Source: Chrysophaeum taylorii
Taxonomy: Eukaryota > Sar > Pelagophyceae > Pelagomonadales > Pelagomonadaceae
Assembly (NCBI GenBank): GCA_029834535.1
Contig: JAQMWT010000035.1
Location: forward strand, 1 to 64,000
Reading direction: 5' to 3'
DNA length: 64,000 nt
Part shown: positions 34,416-46,400 of the stretch, in pieces
Position numbering within the stretch: the stretch's first letter is position 1
Layout: every line of letters begins with the position of its first letter
Translations under genes and position numbers: made by a program
Notes under the pieces: model-generated
Told to the model about the DNA's origin: nothing
Database searches by the model: none
The model's input: only the letters and a program-made list of their open reading frames with translations

Positions 34416-37400
34416 TTAAGGGGAGTGTTCGGTGCGTGCCCACGGCTGGCGGGGGGAGGTGCCCCAGGGCTTGGCGAGGAAGGAGGCGCGGTTAGGTGTT
34501 GCTTTCTCTTCTTTGTCTGGTGCTTCAGTGATTGAGATGGAAGCAATCGTGTCGGTCGCTCGGTCGCTCGAGGTGGCTCTTTCGTGCGGCCGTGCAGGTT
34601 CTTCTTCGTCGTCTGCGATCGAGATGTGCGCAATGGTGTCGGTCGGTCTCGCGTCGATCGACGAGCCAAGGCCGGCTTCGCACGTCTTATCGTCTTTAGC
34701 CAAACCTTCTCCTGTTTCGAGTCGAGAGCCGTCGTCGTACTCGAACTCTAGTTCCCCGCTGCTCGAGTCGACGCACGAGCACTTCTTCCTTTCGAACTCT
34801 GCGGAGTCGAACCGTTTTTTTTCGCCCGAGTACCACCAGAGGGCGTAAAGTGCCGCGACGATCACGAAAAAGTTCGTGGCAATGCCCACGACCGCCAAGA
34901 CGTTCCGCCACGCGAAGAGTTTTGTCCCTAGCTGTCCGCACGTCGCGAAGAAAACAGTTGCCGACGCAGTCCGACTGCGGTGGTCCCACGCGGTGTGGGT
35001 CGCGCTTACGACCCAAAGCGGCCACGGCTTGGCCCGAAAGGGAGCGAGCAAAACGCGGGGAACCATGAGAGCTATCGCTACGACGCCGTGAATTTTTGGA
35101 AATTCGGCACACGCGAACAACATATTAAGCGCGGCGTCCAGCGAGGCGATCACCAGGAAGTACTGACCGTAATAGATCGCAACTAACAACGCGCCGACTG
35201 TTGCGACGGCAACGAAAACGAGGCAAGGTTCTTGCCTCTTAGAGCTGAGGCTCGTGTCTCTGAACGACTGGCTCTTTTTGCTCTTGCTCCGGGACACCAC
35301 CGTCTGCGTGCTACTGCTGCGATCGTCCACGATCGTCGGCGATGAGAACAGCGCCGCCATCGTGCTCGGCGCGAATGTTGGCACGGACGTCGTGCTCGGC
35401 GAGAACGTCTCGGTCGGCGAGAACGTCGTCGTTGTGCTAGGTACGACTGCCGGTGAGAACGTCTTGCGCGGCGAATCACTCAAGGACGATGAAAGTGTCG
35501 TACTGGGCGATGACGTCATACTTGGGGTGAGTGTCGGCGAGAACGTCTCCGTCGGTGACGCGCTCGCGCTGGGACTCGCACTTGCTGGCACCGAGATAAT
35601 CACACTCGGAAATAGGGTTGGCGACGGCGTGATAGAGGGCCCCATCGTCACCGTCGGCGAGGACGTCCCAGATGGCTCGACCATCGGCGCTTCGCTCGCA
35701 ATTGGCGCCACCGAGACAGTTGGTGCCATCGTGACTGCCGGCGCCATGGCGACTGCCGGCACCATCGTGACAGCCGGCGCCATCGTGATCGCCGGCGTCA
35801 CCGTGATCGCCGGAGCCATCGTCGACGACGATATCGCCGGCGATATCGTCCTCGCCGGAGCCATCGTCGACGACGATATCGCCGGCGACATCGTCGTCGC
35901 CGGCGACATCGTCGTCGCCGGCGACATCGTCGTCGCCGGCGACATCGTCGTCGCCGGCGACATCGTCCTCGCCGGCGACATCGTCCTCGCCGGCGACATC
36001 GTCCTCGCCGGCGCCATCGTCCTCGCCGGCGCCGCATTCATCGACGGCGCCACGGTCATCGAGGGTGCCATCGTTATGGTCGGGCAAGAGGACGGGGCCC
36101 AATAAACATCAAAAGAATCGGAAGAAATCACGGCGGGAATGGTCGCGAAACCCGTCGAGAGTCGTCGCTGGCTCGAGGAGAAGATCCAGTAGACATAGCG
36201 GTAGGTTCCCGGTGGGAGGTTTTCCGGGAGTTCATACCCGAAGTCAAGCGTCGTCGTACGATTCTTGAGCTCGTATACTCCTTTGGCGAAAGTCTCGACG
36301 CGCGAAGCGCAAGGATCACCTGAAACGCACAGGGCACCCGTCAGATTCACCCACGTCAGGTCCGTCGTAAGCGTCAGCGAATCAGACGCGTTGTACTGGA
36401 GCCTAGTCGTAGTCGGCGCTGGCGTCGGCCATGCGCATAGCGAGGATTGGCCGCCGAACAGGAAATTGCGACCCCTTCCTTCGCAGTCGTCGTCGCATAG
36501 TACGGTGAGCGCTATGTCGAATGTTTTGGCTTTTTCGAACCCGATCATGACGGCACGCTCGGAGAGATCAATGGGAAATAAGTACTCATTCTCAGAGTTG
36601 CACTGCTGGCACTCGTCGCACGTTATCAGGGTAAGATCCTCCGTCGGGTTATCGCAGAGGAACCCTGGTGCTGTCGCGGTAAACAGCCTTCCGCAATCCG
36701 CATCTTCTGTCACGATAGACGTCGTTTCGCGCAGCACGTACGCGTCTGCAGATACACACAGCTGCTCGATCTGCCTGTTGTCGACATCTAAATCGTACAC
36801 GGTGAGCACGAAGTCTGTCAGTTCTTCGCTGAACTCAAAGGTGAGCGATGCCGTCGTATTCGCAGCTACGTTGATTTGAGCAAACTCTCCCTGCCATTTC
36901 CCGTTAAATGACGAGTTGGCTGCCCGGTACTCGGAAGAGGCTGTCACTACGAGATCAACGCCATCCATAACGCCAGAAAACGTCATCGCGGCCTCGCCGG
37001 CGCGCGGGCCTTGACCTCCAAGATTATTCGATGTTAGCGTGGCGCGCTGGATCTCGGGGTCATCTTCCACCGAAACACACGGGTCCCAAGGCACTAGCGT
37101 TGGCACTGCCGCCGCCGTCGTCGGCGCCGGCGTCGGCCACGCGCATAGCGAGGATTGGCCGCCGAACAGGAAATTGCGACCCCTTCCTTCGCAGTCGTCG
37201 TCGCATAGTACGGTGAGCGCTATGTCGAATGTTTTGGCTTTTTCGAACCCAATCATGACGGCACGCTCGGAGAGATCAATGGGAAATAAGTACTCATTCT
37301 CAGAGTTGCACTGCTGGCACTCGTCGCACGTTATCAGGGTAAGATCCTCCGTCGGGTTATCGCAGAGGAACCCTGGTGCTGTCGCGGTAAACAGCCTTCC

Positions 37401-40400
37401 GCAATCCGCATCTTCTGTCACGATAGACGTCGTTTCGCGCAGCACGTACGCGTCTGCAGATACACACAGCTGCTCGATCTGCCTGTTGTCGACATCTAAA
37501 TCGTACACGGTGAGCACGAAGTCTGTCAGTTCTTCGCTGAACTCAAAGGTGAGCGATGCCGTCGTATTCGCAGCTACGTTGATTTGAGCAAACTCTCCCT
37601 GCCATTTCCCGTTAAATGACGAGTTGGCTGCCCGGTACTCGGAAGAGGCTGTCACTACGAGATCAACGCCATCCATAACGCCAGAAAACGTCATCGCGGC
37701 CTCACCGGCGCGCGGGCCTTGACCTCCAAGATTATTCGATGTTAGCGTGGCGCGCTGGATCTCGGGGTCATCTTCCACCGAAACACACGGGTCCCAAGGC
37801 ACTAGCGTTGGCACTGCCGCCGCCGTCGTCGGCGCCGGCGTCGGCCACGCGCATAGCGAGGATTGGCCGCCGAACAGGAAATTGCGACCCCTTCCTTCGC
37901 AGTCGTCGTCGCATAGTACGGTAAGCGCTATGTCGAATGCTTTGGCTTTCTCGAACCCGATCATGACGGCACGCTCGGAGAGATCAATGGGAAATAAGTA
38001 CTCGTTCTCAGAGTTGCACTGCTGGCACTCGTCGCACGTTATCAGGGTAAGATCCTCCGTCGGGTTATCGCAGAGGAACCCTGGTGCTGTCGCGGTAAAC
38101 AGCCTTCCGCAATCCGCATCTTCTGTCACGATAGACGTCGTTTCGCGCAGCACGTACGCGTCTGCAGATACACACAGCTGCTCGATCTGCCTGTTGTCGA
38201 CATCTAAATCGTACACGGTGAGCACGAAGTCTGTCAGTTCTTCGCTGAACTCAAAGGTGAGCGATGCCGTCGTATTCGCAGCTACGTTGATTTGAGCAAA
38301 CTCTCCCTGCCATTTCCCGTTAAATGACGAGTTGGCTGCCCGGTACTCGGAAGAGGCTGTCACTACGAGATCAACGCCATCCATAACGCCAGAAAACGTC
38401 ATCGCGGCCTCGCCGGCGCGCGGGCCTTGACCTCCAAGATTATTCGATGTTAGCGTGGCGCGCTGGATCTCGGGGTCATCTTCCACCGAAACACACGGGT
38501 CCCAAGGCACTAGCGTTGGCACTGCCGCCGCCGTCGTCGGCGCCGGCGTCGGCCACGCGCATAGCGAGGATTGGCCGCCGAACAGGAAATTGCGACCCCT
38601 TCCTTCGCAGTCGTCGTCGCATAGTACGGTAAGCGCTATGTCGAATGCTTTGGCTTTCTCGAACCCGATCATGACGGCACGCTCGGAGAGATCAATGGGA
38701 AATAAGTACTCGTTCTCAGAGTTGCACTGCTGGCACTCGTCGCACGTTATCAGGGTAAGATCCTCCGTCGGGTTATCGCAGAGGAACCCTGGTGCTGTCG
38801 CGGTAAACAGCCTTCCGCAATCCGCATCTTCTGTCACGATAGACGTCGTTTCGCGCAGCACGTACGCGTCTGCAGATACACACAGCTGCTCGATCTGCCT
38901 GTTGTCGACATCTAAATCGTACACGGTGAGCACGAAGTCTGTCAGTTCTTCGCTGAACTCAAAGGTGAGCGATGCCGTCGTATTCGCAGCTACGTTGATT
39001 TGAGCAAACTCTCCCTGCCATTTCCCGTTAAATGACGAGTTGGCTGCCCGATACTCGGAAGAGGCTGTCACTACGAGATCAACGCCATCCATAACGCCAG
39101 AAAAAGTCATCGCGGCCTCGCCGGCGCGCGGGCCTTGACCTCCAAGATTATTCGATGTTAGCGTGGCGCGCTGGATCTCGGGGTCATCTTCCACCGAAAC
39201 ACACGGGTCCCAAGGCACTAGCGTTGGCACTGCCGCCGCCGTCGTCGGCGCCGGCGTCGGCCACGCGCATAGCGAGGATTGGCCGCCGAACAGGAAATTG
39301 CGACCGCGAGGGCGACCATCTTTTCGCGTGCACTCGGCAGTGCAGAGAACTGTGAAATAGATTCGAACGGTCTGCGTTCGCTCGAATGCCAACAATACCG
39401 CGCGGCTTCCCTGGTTGATCGGAAACTCGTCTTCGTTCTCGGTCGTACACTGCTCGCATTCGGCGCAAGTGACGGGCTCGAGTTCGGAACTCGTAGGATT
39501 GTCGCAGAGATACCCGGGCTGCGTCGAAGTAAACGTCACCGAATTGCCCTCCGAACCGTCGCACGCGCGGGATACGTGCGCGATGTCCAAGGTGCTTTCG
39601 CCAACAACGTATTCGTCGAATTCGGCGAGATCCACGCAAAGCCGCTCCTTCTGGCGCTTGTCTTGGTCTAAATCGTAAATCGTTAGCACAAACTTTGTGA
39701 GTTCTTCGCCGAAGCGGAACTCAAGACTCGCCGTCGTGTTTGCGGCTACGTTTATCTGGCCAAACTCACCGAGCTTCCCGTTGAACGACGAGTTGGATGC
39801 CTCGTAAGAGATCGCCGACACAGTCAGGTCAACGTCCTCGAACACTCCATCGAATTTTAGTATCTGGTCGTCGCCGTATCGCGGCCCGAGACCGTTAAGA
39901 TTGTTTTCGACGAGCTGAGATGGACCTATCTCCACGTCGTTTTTGATGTCCTCGCACGCGCTCCATCCGCTCGGCGCGCTGCTCGGCATAATTAATCCCG
40001 CGGGAGCGAAGCTCGGCATTTCGCTAGTTGGCACCGCCGTGACGATCCCCCCGCCGACAGCAGGCACGATCGGTGGTACGAGAGTCGGCATCGACGACGG
40101 ACCTGGTGCGCTCGTCGGCAAAACCGAGAGTGAAATCGACGGCGTTGGTGTCCGCGCCGGCGTTGGACTCGAGCTCGGCATCGCGGACGGGAAGCTTATT
40201 GGTTTGAAAGACGGAGCGCTCGACGGTGACGAGGAAGGCGCGGCCGATGGAACGCTGCTCGGCGTTGAAGACGGCAGCACTGATGGTCTATTCGTTGGAC
40301 TTGCGCTTGGCGCACTCGACGGTGCCAACGATGGCGCCGCCGTGGGAGCTCCTGACGGCTTTGCACTAGGAAGCGATGTCGGCTGCGAAGTAGGGTGCGT

Positions 40401-43400
40401 GCTCGGCGCTCCCGACGGACTCGCCGTTGGCACGCTCGTGGGTGCCCTGCTTGGCGTCGAGGAAGGCTGCGCAGACGGCACAGCTGTCGGAGCTCCGGTC
40501 GGCAAGCTGCTCGGTAATGCCGACGGCGAGGCCGTAGGTGCACTCGAAGGCACGCCACTCGGCATCGACGATGGCCGCGCACTTGGGATAGCTGTCGGTG
40601 CACTTGATGGTGTCGCCGTTGGACTCGCGGTTGGCAGTGTTGATGGTGCTGTCGTTGGCGTGCTCGACGGCACGGACGACGGCAGCGCTGAAGGAGCAGA
40701 AGACGGAGTCGATGACGGTACGGCTGACGGCAAAGCACTCGGTAGCGCCGACGGTGATGCTGTCGGGCTAGTGGTCGGCTGGGCTGTTGGTGCCGCTGTT
40801 GGCGCACCCGAAGGTGTGCTGCTCGGCGTCGAGGACGGCTGCGCACTTGGACAGGATGTTGGTGCGCTTGACGGTATTGAAGTTGGACACGCTGTTGGCT
40901 GCGCCGAAGGCGCCGTAGTTGGCGTACTCGAAGGTACGCTGCTCGGCGTTGAGGATGGCCGCGCACTTGGCACCGCCGTTGGTGATTCGGATGGTGCCGC
41001 CGTCGGATTTGTGCTTGGCACGGTAGTTGGTGTTGCAGTTGGCGAGCTCGACGGCGCAGACGACGGTAGCGCCGAAGGAGCAGAAGATGGAGACGCAGAC
41101 GGCACGGCTGACGGCATCGCGCTCGGGAGTGCAGACGGCGAGGCTGTCGGGCTAGTGGTCGGGCAGGCTGTTGGCGCCAATGTCGGCGCACTCGAAGGCA
41201 CGCCACTCGGCATCGAGGATGGCCGTGCACTTGGAGTAGCTGTCGGTGCACTTGATGGTGTTGCAGTTGGACTCGCCGTTGGCAGCGCTGACGGTGCTGC
41301 CGTCGGTGCGCTCGACGGCGAAGACGAAGGCAGCGCTGAAGGAGCAGAAGACGGAGTCGATGACGGTACGGCTGACGGCATCGCGCTCGGCAGAGCCGAC
41401 GGTGATGCTGTCGGGCTAGTGGTCGGCTGGGCTGTTGGTGCCGCTGTTGGCGCACCCGAAGGTGTGCTGCTCGGCGTCGAGGACGGCTGCGCACTTGGAT
41501 AGGATGTTGGTGCGCTTGACGGTATTGAAGTTGGACACGCTGTTGGCTGCGCCGAAGGCGCCGTAGTCGGCGTACTCGAAGGTACGCTGCTCGGCGTTGA
41601 GGATGGCCGCGCACTTGGCACCGCCGTTGGTGATTCGGATGGTGCCGCCGTCGGATTTGTGCTTGGCACCGCAGTTGGTGTTGCAGTCGGCGAGCTCGAC
41701 GGCGCAGACGACGGCTGCGCCGAAGGAGCAGAAGATGGAGACGCAGACGGTACAGCTGACGGCATCGCGCTCGGGAGTGCAGACGGCGAGGCTGTTGGGC
41801 TAGCGGTCGGGCAGGCTGTTGGCGCCAATGTCGGCGCACTCGAAGGCACGCCACTCGGCATCGAGGATGGCCGCGCACTTGGAGTAGCTGTCGGTGCACT
41901 TGATGGTGTTGCAGTTGGCCTCGCGGTTGGCAGTGCTGATGGTGCTGTCGTTGGCGTGCTCGACGGCACGGACGACGGCACCGCTGAAGGAGCAGAAGAC
42001 GGAGTCGATGACGGTATTGCTGACGGTATCGCGCTCGGCAGAGCCGACGGTGCGGCTGTCGGGCTAGTGGTCGGCTGGGCTGTTGGTGCCGCTGTTGGCG
42101 CACCCGAAGGTGTGCTGCTCGGCGTCGACGATGGCTTCACACTTGGACAGGATGTCGGTGCACTTGACGGTATTGAAGTTGGACACGCTGTTGGCTGCGC
42201 CGAAGGCGCCGTAGTCGGCGTACTCGAAGGTACGCTGCTCGGCGTTGAGGATGGCCGCGCACTTGGCACCGCCGTTGGTGATTCGGATGGTGCCGCCGTG
42301 GGATTTGTGCTTGGCACGGTAGTTGGTGTTGCAGTCGGCGAGCTCGACGGCGCAGACGACGGCAGCGCCGAAGGAGCAGAAGATGGAGACGCAGACGGCA
42401 CGGCTGACGGCATCGCGCTCGGGAGTGCAGACGGCGAGGCTGTCGGGCTAGCGGTTGGGCGGGCTGTTGGCGCCAATGTCGGCGCACTCGAAGGCACGCC
42501 ACTCGGCATCGAGGATGGCCGCACACTTGGAGTAGCTGTCGGTGCACTTGATGGTGTTGCAGTTGGACTCGCCGTTGGCAGCGCTGACGGTGCTGCCGTC
42601 GGTGCGCTCGACGGCGAAGACGAAGGCAGCGCTGAAGGAGCAGAAGACGGAGTCGATGACGGTAGTGCTGACGGCATCGCGGTCGGCAGAGCCGACGGTG
42701 CGGCTGTCGGGCTAGTGGTCGGCTGGGCTGTTGGTGCCGCTGTTGGCGCACCCGAAGGTGTGCTGCTCGGCGTCGAGGACGGCTGCGCACTTGGACAGGA
42801 TGTTGGTGCGCTTGACGGTATTGAAGTTGGACACGCTGTTGGCTGCGCCGAAGGCGCCGTAGTCGGCGTACTCGAAGGTACGCTGCTCGGCGTTGAGGAT
42901 GGCCGCGCACTTGGCACCGCCGTTGGTGATTCGGATGGTGCCGACGTCGGATTTGTGCTTGGCACCGCAGTTGGTGTTGCAGTCGGCGAGCTCGACGGCG
43001 CAGACGACGGCAGCGCCGAAGGAGCAGAAGATGGAGACGCAGACGGCACGGCTGACGGCATCGCGCTCGGGAGTGCAGACGGCGAGGCTGTCGGGCTAGT
43101 GGTCGGGCAGGCTGTTGGCTCCAATGTCGGCGCACTCGAAGGCACGCCACTCGGCATCGAGGATGGTCGTGCACTTGGAGTAGCTGTCGGTGCACTTGAT
43201 GGTGTTGCAGTTGGACTCGCCGTTGGCAGCGCTGACGGTGCTGCCGTCGGTGCGCTCGACGGCGAAGACGAAGGCAGCGCTGAAGGAGCAGAAGACGGAG
43301 TCGATGACGGTACGGCTGACGGCAAAGCACTCGGCAGAGTCGACGGTGATGCTGTCGGGATAGTGGTCGGCTGGGCTGTTGGTGCCGCTGTTGGCGCACC

Positions 43401-46400
43401 CGAAGGTGTGCTGCTCGGCGTCGAGGACGGCTGCGCACTTGGACAGGATGTTGGTGCGCTTGACGGTATTGAAGTTGGACACGCTGTTGGCTGCGCCGAA
43501 GGCGCCGTAGTTGGCGTACTCGAAGGTACGCTGCTCGGCGTTGAGGATGGCCGCGCACTTGGCACCGCCGTTGGTGATTCGGATGGTGCCGCCGTCGGAT
43601 TTGTGCTTGGCACGGTAGTTGGTGTTGCAGTTGGCGAGCTCGACGGCGCAGACGACGGTAGCGCCGAAGGAGCAGAAGATGGAGACGCAGACGGCACGGC
43701 TGACGGCATCGCGCTCGGGAGTGCAGACGGCGAGGCTGTCGGGCTAGCGGTTGGGCGGGCTGTTGGCGCCAACGTCGGCGCACTCGAAGGCACGCCACTC
43801 GGCATCGAGGATGGCCGCGCACTTGGAGTAGCTGTCGGTGCACTTGATGGTGTTGCAGTTGGACTCGCCGTTGGCAGCGCTGACGGTGCTGCCGTCGGCG
43901 TGCTCGACGGCGAAGACGAAGGCAGCGCTGAAGGAGCAGAAGACGGAGTCGATGACGGTACGGCTGACGGCAAAGCACTCGGTAGCGCCGACGGTGATGC
44001 TGTCGGGCTAGTGGTCGGCTGGGCTGTTGGTGCCGCTGTTGGCGCACCCGAAGGTGTGCTGCTCGGCGTCGAGGACGGCTGCGCACTTGGACAGGATGTT
44101 GGTGCGCTTGACGGTATTGAAGTTGGACACGCTGTTGGCTGCGCCGAAGGCGCCGTAGTTGGCGTACTCGAAGGTACGCTGCTCGGCGTTGAGGATGGCC
44201 GCGCACTTGGCACCGCCGTTGGTGATTCGGATGGTGCCGCCGTCGGATTTGTGCTTGGCACGGTAGTTGGTGTTGCAGTTGGCGAGCTCGACGGCGCAGA
44301 CGACGGTAGCGCCGAAGGAGCAGAAGATGGAGACGCAGACGGCACGGCTGACGGCATCGCGCTCGGGAGTGCAGACGGCGAGGCTGTCGGGCTAGTGGTC
44401 GGGCAGGCTGTTGGCGCCAATGTCGGCGCACTCGAAGGCACGCCACTCGGCATCGAGGATGGCCGTGCACTTGGAGTAGCTGTCGGTGCACTTGATGGTG
44501 TTGCAGTTGGACTCGCCGTTGGCAGCGCTGACGGTGCTGCCGTCGGTGCGCTCGACGGCGAAGACGAAGGCAGCGCTGAAGGAGCAGAAGACGGAGTCGA
44601 TGACGGTACGGCTGACGGCATCGCGCTCGGCAGAGCCGACGGTGATGCTGTCGGGCTAGTGGTCGGCTGGGCTGTTGGTGCCGCTGTTGGCGCACCCGAA
44701 GGTGTGCTGCTCGGCGTCGAGGACGGCTGCGCACTTGGATAGGATGTTGGTGCGCTTGACGGTATTGAAGTTGGACACGCTGTTGGCTGCGCCGAAGGCG
44801 CCGTAGTCGGCGTACTCGAAGGTACGCTGCTCGGCGTTGAGGATGGCCGCGCACTTGGCACCGCCGTTGGTGATTCGGATGGTGCCGACGTCGGATTTGT
44901 GCTTGGCACCGCAGTTGGTGTTGCAGTCGGCGAGCTCGACGGCGCAGACGACGGCAGCGCCGAAGGAGCAGAAGATGGAGACGCAGACGGCACGGCTGAC
45001 GGCATCGCGCTCGGGAGTGCAGACGGCGAGGCTGTCGGGCTAGTGGTCGGGCAGGCTGTTGGCGCCAATGTCGGCGCACTCGAAGGCACGCCACTCGGCA
45101 TCGAGGATGGCCGTGCACTTGGAGTAGCTGTCGGTGCACTTGATGGTGTTGCAGTTGGACTCGCCGTTGGCAGCGCTGACGGTGCTGCCGTCGGTGCGCT
45201 CGACGGCGAAGACGAAGGCAGCGCTGAAGGAGCAGAAGACGGAGTCGATGACGGTACGGCTGACGGCAAAGCACTCGGTAGCGCCGACGGTGCGGCTGTC
45301 GGGCTAGTGGTCGGCTGGGCTGTTGGTGCCGCTGTTGGCGCACCCGAAGGTGTGCTGCTCGGCGTCGAAGATGGCTGCGCACTTGGATAGGATGTCGGTT
45401 CACTGGATGGTGCTGCAGTTGGACGCGCTGTTGGGTGCACCGACGGCGCCGTTGTCGGCGCGCTCGACGGTCTAGACGACGGGTGCCAAGAAGGACACGA
45501 CGATGGAGTCGAAGACGGCGCGGCTGACGGCATCGCGCTCGGCAATTCCGACGGTGCGGCTGTCGGGCTAGCGGTCGGCTGGACTGTTGGCGCCGCTGTC
45601 GGCGCCCTCGAAGGCGCGCTGCTCGGCGTGGAGGATGGGCGCGCACTTGGAACAGCTGTCGGTTCACTCGATGGTAATGTAGTTGGACTCGTGGTTGGCT
45701 GCGCCGATGGTGACGCCGTTGGCGCACTCGACGGCGTGGACGACGGCAGAGCCGATGGGGCCGAAGATGGAGTCAAAGACGGCAGGGATGATGGCATTGC
45801 GCTTGGCGGCACCGATGGTGCGTCTGTCGGGCCAGCGGTTGGCTGTGCTGTCGGCACGGCTGTCGGCTCCGCTGTCGGCGAACTCGAAGGCGCACTGCTC
45901 GGTGTCGAGGATGGCTTTGCACTAGGAACAGCTGTCGGTGCAACAGACGGTGTCGTCGTTGGACTCGCGGTGGGTGTCTCCGACGGAGCTGCCGTCGGCG
46001 TGTTCGACGGTGTAGACGACGGCAGCATCGACGGTGCCGAAGATGGAGTCGAAGACGGCGCGACTGACGGCACCGTACTTGGTGTGGCCGACGGTGCTAC
46101 TGTCGGGCTAAAGGTTGGCTGCGCTGACGGTGGTGCTGACGGCGGTGCTGATGGGGCGCTGCTCGGCGTCGAGGAAGGCTGAGCGCTCGGCATACCTGTG
46201 GGTGAACCGGATGGCCCCACTGTCGGGCTTGCCGTGGGCGAGGCAGTCGGAGGGACCGTCGGAGCGCCAGACGGCATGGACGACGGCAGCGCCGAAGGCG
46301 TTGAAGACGGAGTCGCGGAAGGCGTAGCTGACGGAACTTCGCTCGGCAATGCCGACGGTGTGGCTGTGGGGCTCGCGCTGGGCTGCGAAGATGGGGTGGG

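Noticed and set aside
41659-44742. 1027-codon plus-strand frame and a 1196-codon Arg/Gln-rich minus frame in the stalk
   Set aside because: Both are readings of the same 12-bp-derived repeats in other frames; the sense frame has a signal peptide, domains and membrane segments, the others only periodic low complexity.
36410-45420. Regularly spaced repeats that might suggest a CRISPR or satellite array
   Set aside because: Units are 708 and 648 bp without short spacers and lie in one coding frame of a eukaryotic gene.
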